Positions 23,818 through 32,205 of a stretch of 64,000 bases of DNA are shown one piece after another. The notes below the pieces were generated by a model, which saw only the letters and a program-made list of their open reading frames with translations, ran no database searches and was not told the origin of the DNA. A program made the position numbers and the translations under genes. Each line of letters opens with the position of its first letter. Positions within the stretch are counted from its first letter, which is position 1. Source of the DNA: Sphingomonas brevis (GTDB taxonomy: Bacteria; Pseudomonadota; Alphaproteobacteria; Sphingomonadales; Sphingomonadaceae); contig NZ_JAMGBB010000001.1 of NCBI RefSeq assembly GCF_023516505.1, positions 2,081,001-2,145,000 of the forward strand, read 5' to 3'.

Positions 23818-24421
23818 GCACATATTTGGTGCCGCGGCGCACCTTCATGCCCTGATGCAAGGTCGCCATGTTGGGCGATCCATCAGCAAGCAGGTTGCTC
23901 CACATGATGAGTTTGCCCGCTTCCGGCTGGATGGTCTTGCCGATCGCCTTGAACCGCGTCGCGCCACCTTCTCCGGGTTCGTTGAGATAGATCATCGCGG
24001 TCCAATTGCGCTGGCCAGCCTCGGCGCAGTGCAGGAAATAGTCGGCGCCATCCGGGTTGAACGTATCGGTATGCGGTTTGAATTCCTGGCCCACCGAATA
24101 GCGTTGCCCCTGCAATGGTTCGGCGTGCGACACCGCGATTCCGGTTAGGCCTGACAGGCGCTGCCGGATATTGGCCACCAATTGCTGGCCAGGATCCAGG
24201 TCGCAGGTTTCGCTGGTCCTGAACCGGGCGATGCCCTGGTCATCGGCCAGTGTCGAAGGCCGGCGATTGGCATCTATCAATGCACGCAAGGCGGCACATT
24301 CCGGCCCATCGAGGAAATCGCGCAGAACGAACAGGTCAAGTTTGGGGCTTGGCACCCGTTGGATGCCTGGATGAAGCCTCAGTCGTTCTGCTGTCGTATC
24401 AGAACCCACGTCGCGCTTCAT
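23783..24421 (-). CDS. Prolyl 4-hydroxylase-like 2-oxoglutarate/Fe(II) dioxygenase
   Basis: A 212-residue enzyme with the P4Hc fold. Iron ligands are seen as HTD in FKPHTDTF (about 116-118) and the distal His in ATLHQGMKV (about 189); GTKYVLTQWYR contributes the 2-oxoglutarate-binding basic residue. GQRYSVGQEFKPH and WTAMIYLNEPGEGGATRF are typical of bacterial prolyl hydroxylases. The protein target is unknown. The start at 24421 overlaps the end of the beta-lactamase-like gene by 23 nt; no better start is visible. It is convergent with, and overlaps, the GMC gene. Confidence 0.85.
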   Translation of the reverse strand: MKRDVGSDTTAERLRLHPGIQRVPSPKLDLFVLRDFLDGPECAALRALIDANRRPSTLADDQGIARFRTSETCDLDPGQQLVANIRQRLSGLTGIAVSHAEPLQGQRYSVGQEFKPHTDTFNPDGADYFLHCAEAGQRNWTAMIYLNEPGEGGATRFKAIGKTIQPEAGKLIMWSNLLADGSPNMATLHQGMKVRRGTKYVLTQWYRQNPYG

Positions 24422-25487
24422 GATCGGCGATCACTGCCCGGGTCACCGCCTGCATCAAATCCTGCGAGGCGCCGTCGGTCTTGTTGGGTACCGTCATGAT
24501 CGACATTGCATAATTGGCGCCGTCGGGTGCGGTCAGGATGCCGATGTCGTTGATCCCGCCAACCCGGCCCTGGAAATTCTGACCGGTACCGGTCTTGTGG
24601 CTCCATTTCCAGCCGGGCTTGAGCGCGGCGCGTACCCGCAGCGCGCCGGTCTTGGTCGAACCCATCGTCGCTAGTAGCCGCTGTGTGGACGCCGCCGACA
24701 GAAGCTCGCCCTTCTTCAGGCGAGCGAGCGCCAGAGCGACCGAATGGGGCGCCGCGCCATCATAAGGGTCGGCGATATAGCGTTCGAACGATGCCTTGCG
24801 CACCGATGCCGGCAAGGCGCCGCGGGCTTTGTAGAAGGCGTCGCCGATCGAGTAGCTCTGGCTCCAGATCAGGCCGGCAATCTTCGACTGGAGCGCGCGC
24901 TCGCCTTCGTAGAAGCGGATCGACCCGAGGTTTTTGGCCGCGATCATGTCACGCACTGCCTGTGGCCCGCCGATTGAGCGCATCAGCTTGTCGTTGGCGG
25001 TATTGTCGCTTTCCGTGATGGCAGTGAACAGCAATGCCCCAAGCGTCGTCGTATGGCCGCCGTTGCCCAATATCTTCGAGCTGATCGGCTGGTGAAACAG
25101 CGTCAAATCGTCGCGCCCGAGCGTAACCCGATCATTGAGGCTGATCCGTCCCCGATCGACCGCATCCATCGCCGTGATCGCGACCCACAGCTTGGAGCAG
25201 CTCTGCTGCGGGAACAAAGTGGTTGCGTTGTAATCAGCCTGCCAGCCATCCGACAGCGAGACGACGGAGATACCGGCAGTACCATTGAATCCGCGGCCAA
25301 GGCCGTTGAGGCGGCCTTGCAGATTGGCCGAAGCAAATCTCGGCGGCAGGCCAGGCGAAGGCTGGGCCTGGACGGCGCCCTGCGGAAGCGGCGCCAACGG
25401 ATCGCGCCCGGCCGGTTGGCCAACGGCCAGGCTAGCCGCCGTCGTTAGTCCAAAACCCAACAGCAACCTGTGCGTAATTGACGTCAT
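24399..25487 (-). CDS. Class A beta-lactamase-like serine hydrolase with enlarged omega-loop region
   Basis: A 362-residue exported protein; signal peptide about residues 1-24. It carries the class A set SCSK (Ser nucleophile and Lys), SDN in TESDNTAND, and KTG in WSHKTGTG. The region equivalent to the omega loop reads GERALQ in place of ExxLN and is followed by about 35 additional residues before the DGAAPHSVAL helix. So the general-base Glu may be kept, but Asn170 is replaced by Gln. It may be a beta-lactamase or another beta-lactamase2-family hydrolase. The start at 25487 is preferred over 25505. It lies downstream of the hem cluster on the same strand. Confidence 0.75.
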   Translation of the reverse strand: MTSITHRLLLGFGLTTAASLAVGQPAGRDPLAPLPQGAVQAQPSPGLPPRFASANLQGRLNGLGRGFNGTAGISVVSLSDGWQADYNATTLFPQQSCSKLWVAITAMDAVDRGRISLNDRVTLGRDDLTLFHQPISSKILGNGGHTTTLGALLFTAITESDNTANDKLMRSIGGPQAVRDMIAAKNLGSIRFYEGERALQSKIAGLIWSQSYSIGDAFYKARGALPASVRKASFERYIADPYDGAAPHSVALALARLKKGELLSAASTQRLLATMGSTKTGALRVRAALKPGWKWSHKTGTGQNFQGRVGGINDIGILTAPDGANYAMSIMTVPNKTDGASQDLMQAVTRAVIADHEARRGF

Positions 25488-25596
25488 GGCGTCGCCGGCC
25501 CCCAAAGTCTTGCAATTTTCCAGCAGTTTAGGTCAGCGCTGCTGAACCGAAGCTTGCATTGGCAGACTCGCAAATCGGGACCGATATGCCAAGCTA

Positions 25597-26418
25597 TTAT
25601 CGGGCCTGAGTTGCCGGAATTGGGTCCGCCGTATCGCCGAGCAGTGCCGCGGATTCGATTTCGTCGAGTGCGCGGTGGGCGGCGATATAGCGCCGCGCGC
25701 GGACGATCCACTGTTCGGCATTGGCCGCGCCAGGCATTCGCATCGTTTCGGCCAATGCCTGGTCGACCTCGCCGGATTCGAGTCGCGCCCGCGCCCGGTC
25801 GAACCGCGCCTGAGGCTGCGGCGAGGGCGTGTCTGCCCGATGAATCGAAACTACCGTTCCCAGTTCGCGCCTGAAACCGGCCCACCAGCCCTCTTCAGGC
25901 CCGCCGCCACGAAGCGTCGGGCCCAGTGCCTCATAATCCGCAACCAGGCTGTCGAGGCGGACAGGATCGCGCGATGCGGTGACGATGGTTGCCACCGCGC
26001 CCTGATGCCCGCGGCCGAAACGCTGGACCAGCAGCGGCTCGAGATAACCGAGCGCGACCCCGCGATCGATCGCCCGGCGGGCGGCGAAGGCGACCAGCAT
26101 GGCGTCGGCGCGGCCGGCTGATCCGGCGGCGGCCTGCGCCTGGCTCTCGATCGCGCCAAGCCGCGCTTCCAGCACTGCGATGCGTGACGCGTCGGCGGCA
26201 GCCAGGCTTGCGGTTGCCGGCTGCGGGACCGGGGCCGGCGGCAGGCTTTGGCGAACGGCCGCAATCGGCTGACCTTGCGTGATTCCGAAAAAGCGTGCGC
26301 CCGCTTCCCATCGCGACAGGCCCCATGTCGCCACCGCCGCCCCAACCAGCAACAGCAACAGCACCCAGGCAAGCCGGGCAGACCATGATAGACCTTGTCG
26401 GGACGGGTTCGCGGTCAT
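25597..26418 (-). CDS. Mitofilin/HemX-like membrane protein linked to hemD
   Basis: A 273-residue membrane protein: one N-terminal transmembrane segment (LAWVLLLLLVGAAVATWGL, about 14-32), a short coiled-coil-like stretch (AVLEARLGAIESQAQAAAGS), and a helical C-terminal domain. Its place after hemC-hemD, overlapping the hemD stop by 4 nt (ATGA), matches the mitofilin-related protein found beside hemD in many alphaproteobacteria. Those proteins are distant relatives of Mic60, which shapes membranes; a similar role here is inference. The ATG at 26418 is chosen because of this coupling and because it places the membrane segment at the N-terminus. Confidence 0.65.
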   Translation of the reverse strand: MTANPSRQGLSWSARLAWVLLLLLVGAAVATWGLSRWEAGARFFGITQGQPIAAVRQSLPPAPVPQPATASLAAADASRIAVLEARLGAIESQAQAAAGSAGRADAMLVAFAARRAIDRGVALGYLEPLLVQRFGRGHQGAVATIVTASRDPVRLDSLVADYEALGPTLRGGGPEEGWWAGFRRELGTVVSIHRADTPSPQPQARFDRARARLESGEVDQALAETMRMPGAANAEQWIVRARRYIAAHRALDEIESAALLGDTADPIPATQAR

Positions 26419-27074
26419 GTTGGCCGTGATGTGTGACACAGCATCGCGGCAAGGGCCAGCAGGCTTGAATCGTTGGGGCGCTCCGCAACCTCGATCCGCT
26501 CCCATCCGGCGCCCACGGCCTCGGCCGCGGAGTCGCTGATCGCTGCGATCGCGGTTGCGTCGCGGCGGTCGGCCAGCTCGGCCAGCCGGAGCCCGGCGCG
26601 GGCGCTATGCACGGCAACAACCAACCCTTCGATCGCGGGCAAAGCCGGCTCCTGGATCGCGGCCGACCGGTAAACGATGCATCGGTCCATCCGTTGTCGG
26701 GCATTGTCGCGATAATCTTCTCCGGCGAGGTGAAGCAGCCGAAGCTCCTTTGGAAGCGTCGCCAACAGCTGCTCGACCGTGCTGCCGCCGGTTGACGCGA
26801 TCTCGAAGCCGGCGTCGCGAGCAGCTTGCCCTGTTGCACGTCCAACGACATGAACCGGGAGCGTCCTGAGTTTGTCCAGTTCGGAACCGCCATGCCGGAT
26901 CGCGTTGGCACTGGTTAGCAGCAGCGCGTCGTATCGCGCAGGATCAGGTGCCTGCCAGGCAAGCGCCTCGACCTGGAACAACGGGCAGGCAATGACCTCC
27001 AGTCCCATCCGCCGCGCCCGCTCCGCGCTAGCCGAAAGGCCGGGCTCGGGCCTCAACAGCAGAACTTGTCTCAT
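26415..27074 (-). CDS. hemD: Uroporphyrinogen-III synthase
   Basis: Cyclises hydroxymethylbilane to uroporphyrinogen III in tetrapyrrole synthesis. The 219-residue product has the poorly conserved HemD fold; recognisable pieces are LLLRPEPGLSASAERARRMG at the N-terminus, DALLLTSANAIRHGG (about 49-63), and VHVVGRATGQAARDAGF. It overlaps hemC by 4 nt and the mitofilin-like gene by 4 nt. Assignment rests on these motifs plus position after hemC. Confidence 0.9.
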   Translation of the reverse strand: MRQVLLLRPEPGLSASAERARRMGLEVIACPLFQVEALAWQAPDPARYDALLLTSANAIRHGGSELDKLRTLPVHVVGRATGQAARDAGFEIASTGGSTVEQLLATLPKELRLLHLAGEDYRDNARQRMDRCIVYRSAAIQEPALPAIEGLVVAVHSARAGLRLAELADRRDATAIAAISDSAAEAVGAGWERIEVAERPNDSSLLALAAMLCHTSRPT

Positions 27075-27994
27075 GCGACTTCGAACAGGCGGCGAATTGA
27101 CGGCGGGGCCTTGGCCAGCATCGCGCGGGCAATTTCAGCCGGTGCGTCCAGGTCGCCGACTGCAAAGGTTGCAGTCTCGCCGACATGTTCGCTGCCATTC
27201 TCGCTCAATATCTCGCAGGTGAATTCGATCTCCTCCCCCCGCACCTGGGCGAGGGCGGCTACCGGCGAATGACAGGTGCCGCCAAGGGCATGGCAAAAGG
27301 CGCGCTCCGCCAGGACCGCTTCATGGGTCGACAAATGGTCGATTGCCCTCAAGAGGCCTGCAGTCATGACGTCATCGGTGCGGCATTCGATGCCGATCGC
27401 ACCCTGTCCCGGCGCCGGCAGCATCTCCGCGATCTCGATCACCGTTCCAACCTCCCGCCGTCCCAGCCGGTCCAGGCCCGCCGCCGCAAGCAAGGTCGCA
27501 TCTACCTCTCCCGCAGCGCACTTGCCGAGCCTAGTGTCGACATTGCCGCGAATGACGACGGTTCGCAGGTCCGGCCGAAGCCGGTGAAGTTGGGCGGCGC
27601 GGCGCGGCGAACTGGTCCCGACCACCGCTTCGAAAGGCAATTCCGTAACCGACGAAGCTCCGATCAGCCGATCGCGGACGTCGGCGCGCTTCAACATCGC
27701 GGCGATGGTCAGCGCTTCCGGCCGATCGCTCTCGACATCCTTCATCGAGTGGACCGAGCAATCCGTATCGCCGGCCAGCAGGGCAAGGTCGAGCTCCTTG
27801 GTCCACAGGGCCTTTCCGCCGACTTCCGCCAGCGCCCGGTCCTGGATCCGGTCGCCGCTGGTGCGAACCGGCAGGATCGCGACGCTACCTTCCGGCCAGC
27901 CATGCGTCTTCTCCAGCGCGGCCGCGACCATATGCGCCTGGGCCAGAGCAAGTGGCGAGCCGCGGGTGCCGATCGTGAGGGGACGCTGGGTCAT
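27071..27994 (-). CDS. hemC: Hydroxymethylbilane synthase (porphobilinogen deaminase)
   Basis: Polymerises four porphobilinogens into hydroxymethylbilane. The 307-residue product begins TIGTRGSPLALAQAHMV and has VHSMKDVESDRPEAL, TSSPRRAAQL and RGNVDTRLGKC. ERAFCHALGGTCHSPVAA (about 235-252) contains the Cys of LGGTC that attaches the dipyrromethane cofactor. First gene of hemC-hemD-mitofilin-like, divergent from tsaD across a 50-bp gap. Confidence 0.97.
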   Translation of the reverse strand: MTQRPLTIGTRGSPLALAQAHMVAAALEKTHGWPEGSVAILPVRTSGDRIQDRALAEVGGKALWTKELDLALLAGDTDCSVHSMKDVESDRPEALTIAAMLKRADVRDRLIGASSVTELPFEAVVGTSSPRRAAQLHRLRPDLRTVVIRGNVDTRLGKCAAGEVDATLLAAAGLDRLGRREVGTVIEIAEMLPAPGQGAIGIECRTDDVMTAGLLRAIDHLSTHEAVLAERAFCHALGGTCHSPVAALAQVRGEEIEFTCEILSENGSEHVGETATFAVGDLDAPAEIARAMLAKAPPSIRRLFEVA

Positions 27995-28044
27995 CGGCCC
28001 CGCGCTAGCGCAAAGCCGGGCTTTCAGGCAAAGGCTGAGAGGTA

Positions 28045-29076
28045 ATGCCCCTCATTCTCGCCCTCGAATCCTCCTGTGACGACAGCGCGGTGGCGCTGGT
28101 CGGCAGCGACCGGCAGATCCTGGCGCAGGCGGTGGTCGGGCAGAATGATGCGCATCGTCCGTTTGGCGGCGTCGTGCCGGAAATCGCCGCCCGGGCCCAT
28201 GTCGAAATTCTGCCGGGACTGGTCAGGCAAGTGCTGCACGAAGCGGATATCGCCATCGGCGAAGTTGATGCGATTGCCGCCACTGCCGGCCCAGGACTGA
28301 TCGGCGGGGTGATGGTCGGCTTGCTGGTCGGCAAGGGGCTGGCCCTGTCGGTCGGCAAGCCGCTGATCGCCGTCAATCACCTCGAAGGTCATGCGCTCAG
28401 CCCGCGCCTGGTCGATAAAGGGCTCGATTTTCCTTATTTGCTGTTGCTCGCCAGCGGCGGCCATTGTCAGCTGCTGGAGGTGCGCGGGGTCGGCGACTAT
28501 CGCCGCCTTGCCACGACCATCGACGATGCAGCCGGCGAGGCCTTCGACAAGTCGGCCAAGCTGCTTGGGCTCGCTTATCCCGGTGGTCCCGCGGTCGAGG
28601 CGCTTGCCAGCGACGGCGATCCAACGCTCGTTCCGCTGCCTCGCCCGCTGGTCGGCACCAAGGAGCCGCACTTCAGTTTCGCCGGATTGAAGGCGGCGGT
28701 TCAGCGCGCGGTCGCCAGCAACCAGTATCGGCCGGAAGACATTGCCGCCAGCTTCCAGCAAGCCGTGGTCGACTGCTTCGTCGATCGCACCAGGCGGGCC
28801 ATGGACAAGAGCGATGCTCCGAGCCTGGTGGTGGCCGGCGGCGTGGCCGCCAACGCCTCGGTGCGCTCGGCGCTGGAGCAATTGGCCCTGGACAATGGCC
28901 GTCGCTTCTCGGTTCCGCCGGGGTGGCTCTGCACCGACAATGCGGCGATGATCGGCTGGGCCGGCGCAGAGCGGTTTGCCGCCGGTCTTATCGACGATCT
29001 CGCCGTTCCGGCGCGGGCCCGCTGGCCGCTCGATCCGGAGGGTGAGAAGGTTCGCGGCGCGGGGGTTAAGGCATGA
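28045..29076 (+). CDS. tsaD: tRNA N6-threonylcarbamoyladenosine transferase TsaD
   Basis: Transfers threonylcarbamoyl to A37 of ANN-decoding tRNAs, together with TsaB, TsaC and TsaE. The 343-residue protein has ALESSCDDSAVAL at the N-terminus, the metal-binding NHLEGHALSP (His pair about 112-116), LLASGGHCQLL and DDAAGEAFDKSAKLLGL. It ends in a 4-nt ATGA overlap with gpsA, an arrangement seen in many alphaproteobacteria. Confidence 0.97.
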   Translation: MPLILALESSCDDSAVALVGSDRQILAQAVVGQNDAHRPFGGVVPEIAARAHVEILPGLVRQVLHEADIAIGEVDAIAATAGPGLIGGVMVGLLVGKGLALSVGKPLIAVNHLEGHALSPRLVDKGLDFPYLLLLASGGHCQLLEVRGVGDYRRLATTIDDAAGEAFDKSAKLLGLAYPGGPAVEALASDGDPTLVPLPRPLVGTKEPHFSFAGLKAAVQRAVASNQYRPEDIAASFQQAVVDCFVDRTRRAMDKSDAPSLVVAGGVAANASVRSALEQLALDNGRRFSVPPGWLCTDNAAMIGWAGAERFAAGLIDDLAVPARARWPLDPEGEKVRGAGVKA

Positions 29077-30062
29077 GTATCGAAAAGTTGGCGGTGATTG
29101 GCGGCGGCGCCTGGGGAACCGCGCTGGCGCAGGTCGCGGCGACCGGCGGGCGTGAAACCTTGCTGTGGGCGCTGGAAGAAGATGTCGTTTCGGCGGTCAA
29201 CAAGATCCACGAAAACCCGGTCTATCTGAAGGGCCTGAAGCTCGAAAAGTCGATCCGCGCGACCAGCAGCTTTTCCGACCTGGCCCAGGCCGACGCGTGG
29301 CTGGTGGTCACTCCCGCGCAGCATATGCGGGCAGTGCTCAAGCGCTCGCCTTGTCCCAACATGCCGCTGGTCCTCTGCTCGAAAGGCATTGAGGAATCGA
29401 GCGGCAAGCTGCTCCACGACGTGGCCCAAGAGGTCTGCCCCAGTTCGCCGGTGGCGGTGCTGTCGGGCCCGACCTTTGCCCATGAAGTGGCCGCCAGGCT
29501 GCCGACCGCAGTGACGCTGGCCTGTGAGAATCGCGAGCTCGGCGAGGAGCTGCGGTCACGGATCAATCTTCCCCACTTCCGCACCTATTGCACCGACGAT
29601 GTCGCCGGGGCCGAGGTCGGCGGCGCGGTCAAGAATGTGCTGGCCATCGCCTGCGGCATCGCGGAGGGGCGCGGCCTCGGACAGAACGCCCGCGCGGCGC
29701 TGATCGCGCGGGGATTCGCCGAAATGATCCGCTTCGGCCTGGCAATGGGTGGGCGCCGCGAGACGCTGGCCGGCCTGTCGGGGCTCGGTGACCTGGTGCT
29801 GACCTGTTCCTCGACCAGCAGCCGCAATTTCTCGCTCGGCAAGGCCATTGGCGAGGGCAAGAACCCGGCCGATTTGATGAAGGATCGCCGCACCGTCGCC
29901 GAAGGGGCGCACACCGCGCCGGTCCTCGATCGCATCGCCAAGGAACGCGGCATCGATATGCCCCTGGTCGATGCCGTGGCGACTCTGCTGGCTGGCAGGA
30001 TCGGTATCGGGGAACTGCTGGAATCGATGCTCAGCCGGCCACCGGGCGACGAGGAAGACTGA
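29073..30062 (+). CDS. gpsA: Glycerol-3-phosphate dehydrogenase (NAD(P)+)
   Basis: Reduces dihydroxyacetone phosphate to sn-glycerol-3-phosphate for phospholipid synthesis. The 329-residue protein shows the NAD-binding IGGGAWGTALAQVAA, LCSKGIEESSGKL, VLSGPTFAHEVA (about 132-143), the catalytic-lysine region GGAVKNVLAIACGI (about 185-198) and GLSGLGDLVLTCSS. It is coupled to tsaD. The plsC product encoded at 9890 would act one step later in the same pathway. Confidence 0.97.
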   Translation: MSIEKLAVIGGGAWGTALAQVAATGGRETLLWALEEDVVSAVNKIHENPVYLKGLKLEKSIRATSSFSDLAQADAWLVVTPAQHMRAVLKRSPCPNMPLVLCSKGIEESSGKLLHDVAQEVCPSSPVAVLSGPTFAHEVAARLPTAVTLACENRELGEELRSRINLPHFRTYCTDDVAGAEVGGAVKNVLAIACGIAEGRGLGQNARAALIARGFAEMIRFGLAMGGRRETLAGLSGLGDLVLTCSSTSSRNFSLGKAIGEGKNPADLMKDRRTVAEGAHTAPVLDRIAKERGIDMPLVDAVATLLAGRIGIGELLESMLSRPPGDEED

Positions 30063-30073
30063 GGTTCCGGAAC

Positions 30074-30238
30074 TTAGAAGTCGATCGCGATTCCCTTCTT
30101 TTCCCAATCGCCATAGCGCGTCGGATCGAGCTTCTCGCTTTCTCCGGCAGGCGGTTCGGGTTTTGCCGGGCCCGGTTCAGGCACGGGCGGTGACGGGCTG
30201 AGGTAAGCCGGCGCCTTGATATGCTTTGGCCGTTTCAC
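30074..30238 (-). CDS. SDHAF4-like protein (DUF1674)
   Basis: A 54-residue protein with a Pro-rich N-terminus and the invariant C-terminal block DPTRYGDWEKKGIAIDF, diagnostic of DUF1674, the family of succinate dehydrogenase assembly factor 4, which helps mature the flavinated SdhA subunit. The only sensible start is a GTG at 30238; the longer open frame to 30676 is antisense to the methyltransferase gene. It is convergent with gpsA and divergent from rsmB, 29 bp apart. The gene is short enough to be missed by automatic callers. Confidence 0.85.
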   Translation of the reverse strand: MKRPKHIKAPAYLSPSPPVPEPGPAKPEPPAGESEKLDPTRYGDWEKKGIAIDF

Positions 30239-30267
30239 GTCTGAGCAAATGATGCCTAAAGGGGCCG

Positions 30268-31524
30268 GTGCCAACCCCCCAAACTCCAATTGAAGGCGTG
30301 GCAGCGCGCCAGGCGGCGCTCCGCATCCTCGATGCCGTGCTCCGCCGCGGCCAGACGATGGACAATGCCGCCCAGGCGGCGCGAGGCCTGCCGCCGGCCG
30401 ATGCAGCGCTAGCCAGCGCCATCGCCGGGGAGACGTTGCGCCGGTTGCCCGATCTCGACGCGTTGATCGATGGCGCCACCCGCCAGCGGCTGCCCGACGA
30501 CAGCAAGGCGCGGACCGTGCTGCGGTTGGCCCTTGCGCAAAAGATCGGGCTTGGCACGCCGGACCATGCACTGGTCGCGACGGCGCTGCCGCTGGTCGAC
30601 GGCGGCCCGCGGCGGCTGGTCCATGGCGTGCTCGGTACCTTGCTGCGCCAGGGCTTGCCGTCGATCGATGCTCCACGCCTTCCTGAAACGGTCGAGGAAC
30701 GGTGGCGTGCGGCCTGGGGCAGAGAGATCGTGCTCGCCGCCCGCAACGCGATCGCGCGCCGACCGCCGCTCGACCTCAGCTTTGCCTCTGACGATGCCTG
30801 CGCCGCTTTCCCCGAAGGCATTTCGCTTGCCCCGCGCCATCGCCGAATCGATCACCATGGCGCGATTACGGGGCTTACGGGTTTCGAGAATGGCCAATGG
30901 TGGGTCCAGGATTTGGCTGCCTCGCTTCCCGCGCGTCTGGTTCCAGCCTCGGCCGGGACCGTTCTCGACGCCTGCGCCGCGCCGGGCGGCAAGACCATGC
31001 AATTGGCCGCTGCCGGTCACGATGTGACCGCTCTGGACCGCTCGGAAAGTCGTCTGGCCCGACTTTCCGACAATCTCGCCCGCACCGGATTCAAGGCAAA
31101 AACCATCGTTGCCGACGTGCTCGACTGGACGCCAGATGTGCCCTTCGACGCAGTACTGCTCGACGCGCCCTGCTCGGCCACCGGCACATTTCGCCGCCAT
31201 CCGGAAGTGCTATACCGCGCCCGGCCCGCGATTATCGAACAAAGTGCCGAGCTTCAGGGCCGCCTGCTCGCCCGAGCCGCCGACTGGGTTCGGCCCGGTG
31301 GAAGCCTGGTCTATGCCGTCTGCAGCCTCGAGCCCCAGGAGGGCGAGGAGCGGATCGAGCAATTTCTTGCGGACCGGACTGATTTTCGAATCCAGCCTGC
31401 GCCTGAATTGGCCGACGGCGTGACGCCACATTTCCGGGGCTGGCTCCGCGTCTTGCCCGGCATATTGGAACCGCAGGGCGGGCTCGACGGCTTCTTCACC
31501 GCACACCTTGTCCGCCGGGCATAA
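30268..31524 (+). CDS. rsmB: RsmB-type 16S rRNA (cytosine-5) methyltransferase
   Basis: Methylates a 16S rRNA cytosine (C967 in E. coli) using S-adenosylmethionine. The 418-residue protein has the N-terminal NusB-like RNA-binding domain (about 1-130: RQAALRILDAVLRRGQTMD) and a Rossmann methyltransferase domain with DACAAPGGKTMQLAA (about 232-246). The two catalytic cysteines are in DAPCSATGTFRRHPE (about 295) and VYAVCSLEPQEGEER. GTG start after an AAAGGGG site. It begins the rsmB-rpe-heparinase-purH run typical of this order. Confidence 0.92.
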   Translation: MPTPQTPIEGVAARQAALRILDAVLRRGQTMDNAAQAARGLPPADAALASAIAGETLRRLPDLDALIDGATRQRLPDDSKARTVLRLALAQKIGLGTPDHALVATALPLVDGGPRRLVHGVLGTLLRQGLPSIDAPRLPETVEERWRAAWGREIVLAARNAIARRPPLDLSFASDDACAAFPEGISLAPRHRRIDHHGAITGLTGFENGQWWVQDLAASLPARLVPASAGTVLDACAAPGGKTMQLAAAGHDVTALDRSESRLARLSDNLARTGFKAKTIVADVLDWTPDVPFDAVLLDAPCSATGTFRRHPEVLYRARPAIIEQSAELQGRLLARAADWVRPGGSLVYAVCSLEPQEGEERIEQFLADRTDFRIQPAPELADGVTPHFRGWLRVLPGILEPQGGLDGFFTAHLVRRA

Positions 31525-31542
31525 TCAAGTCTAATCGACGCT

Positions 31543-32205
31543 ATGGCCCGTCCTCTCATCTCCCCTTCGATCCTATCCGCCGATTTCGCCAAGCTGGGCG
31601 AGGAAGTCCATGCGATCGACGAGGCCGGGGCAAACTGGATCCATATCGACGTGATGGACGGCCATTTCGTCCCCAATCTGACGATCGGTCCCGGGGTGGT
31701 GAAGGCGCTTCGTCCCCACACTGCCAAGCCGTTCGACGTCCATCTGATGATTTCGCCGGTCGATAATTTCCTCGACGCCTTTGCCGAGGCCGGGGCCGAC
31801 ATCATCACCGTCCACCCGGAGGCCGGCCCGCACGTCCACCGCACCGTCCAGCATGTGAGGTCGCTCGGCAAGAAGGCCGGAGTGTCCCTGAATCCGGCGA
31901 CCCCGGCCAAAATGCTCGATTATCTGCTTGAGGAAATCGATCTGGTGCTGGTGATGAGCGTCAATCCCGGCTTCGGCGGGCAGAAGTTCATCGCTTCGCA
32001 ACTACGGAAGATTGAATCCATCGCCAACCAGGTCGCCAAGAAGAATCTGGTGGTCGACATCGAAGTCGACGGCGGGATCGACGCGGTCACCGCGCCGCAG
32101 GCGATCGACGCCGGGGCGACCGTGCTGGTTGCCGGCACCGCCGCCTTCCGTGGCGGACCCGGCAAATATGCCGCCAACATCGCGGCGCTCCGGGGAGACG
32201 GATGA
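31543..32205 (+). CDS. rpe: Ribulose-phosphate 3-epimerase
   Basis: Interconverts ribulose 5-phosphate and xylulose 5-phosphate in the pentose phosphate pathway. The 220-residue TIM barrel begins [17 protein letters not shown]. It has [19 protein letters not shown] (metal-binding His and Asp), [12 protein letters not shown] (His), [16 protein letters not shown] and [18 protein letters not shown]. It overlaps the heparinase-like gene by 4 nt (ATGA). Confidence 0.97.
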   Translation: MARPLISPSILSADFAKLGEEVHAIDEAGANWIHIDVMDGHFVPNLTIGPGVVKALRPHTAKPFDVHLMISPVDNFLDAFAEAGADIITVHPEAGPHVHRTVQHVRSLGKKAGVSLNPATPAKMLDYLLEEIDLVLVMSVNPGFGGQKFIASQLRKIESIANQVAKKNLVVDIEVDGGIDAVTAPQAIDAGATVLVAGTAAFRGGPGKYAANIAALRGDG

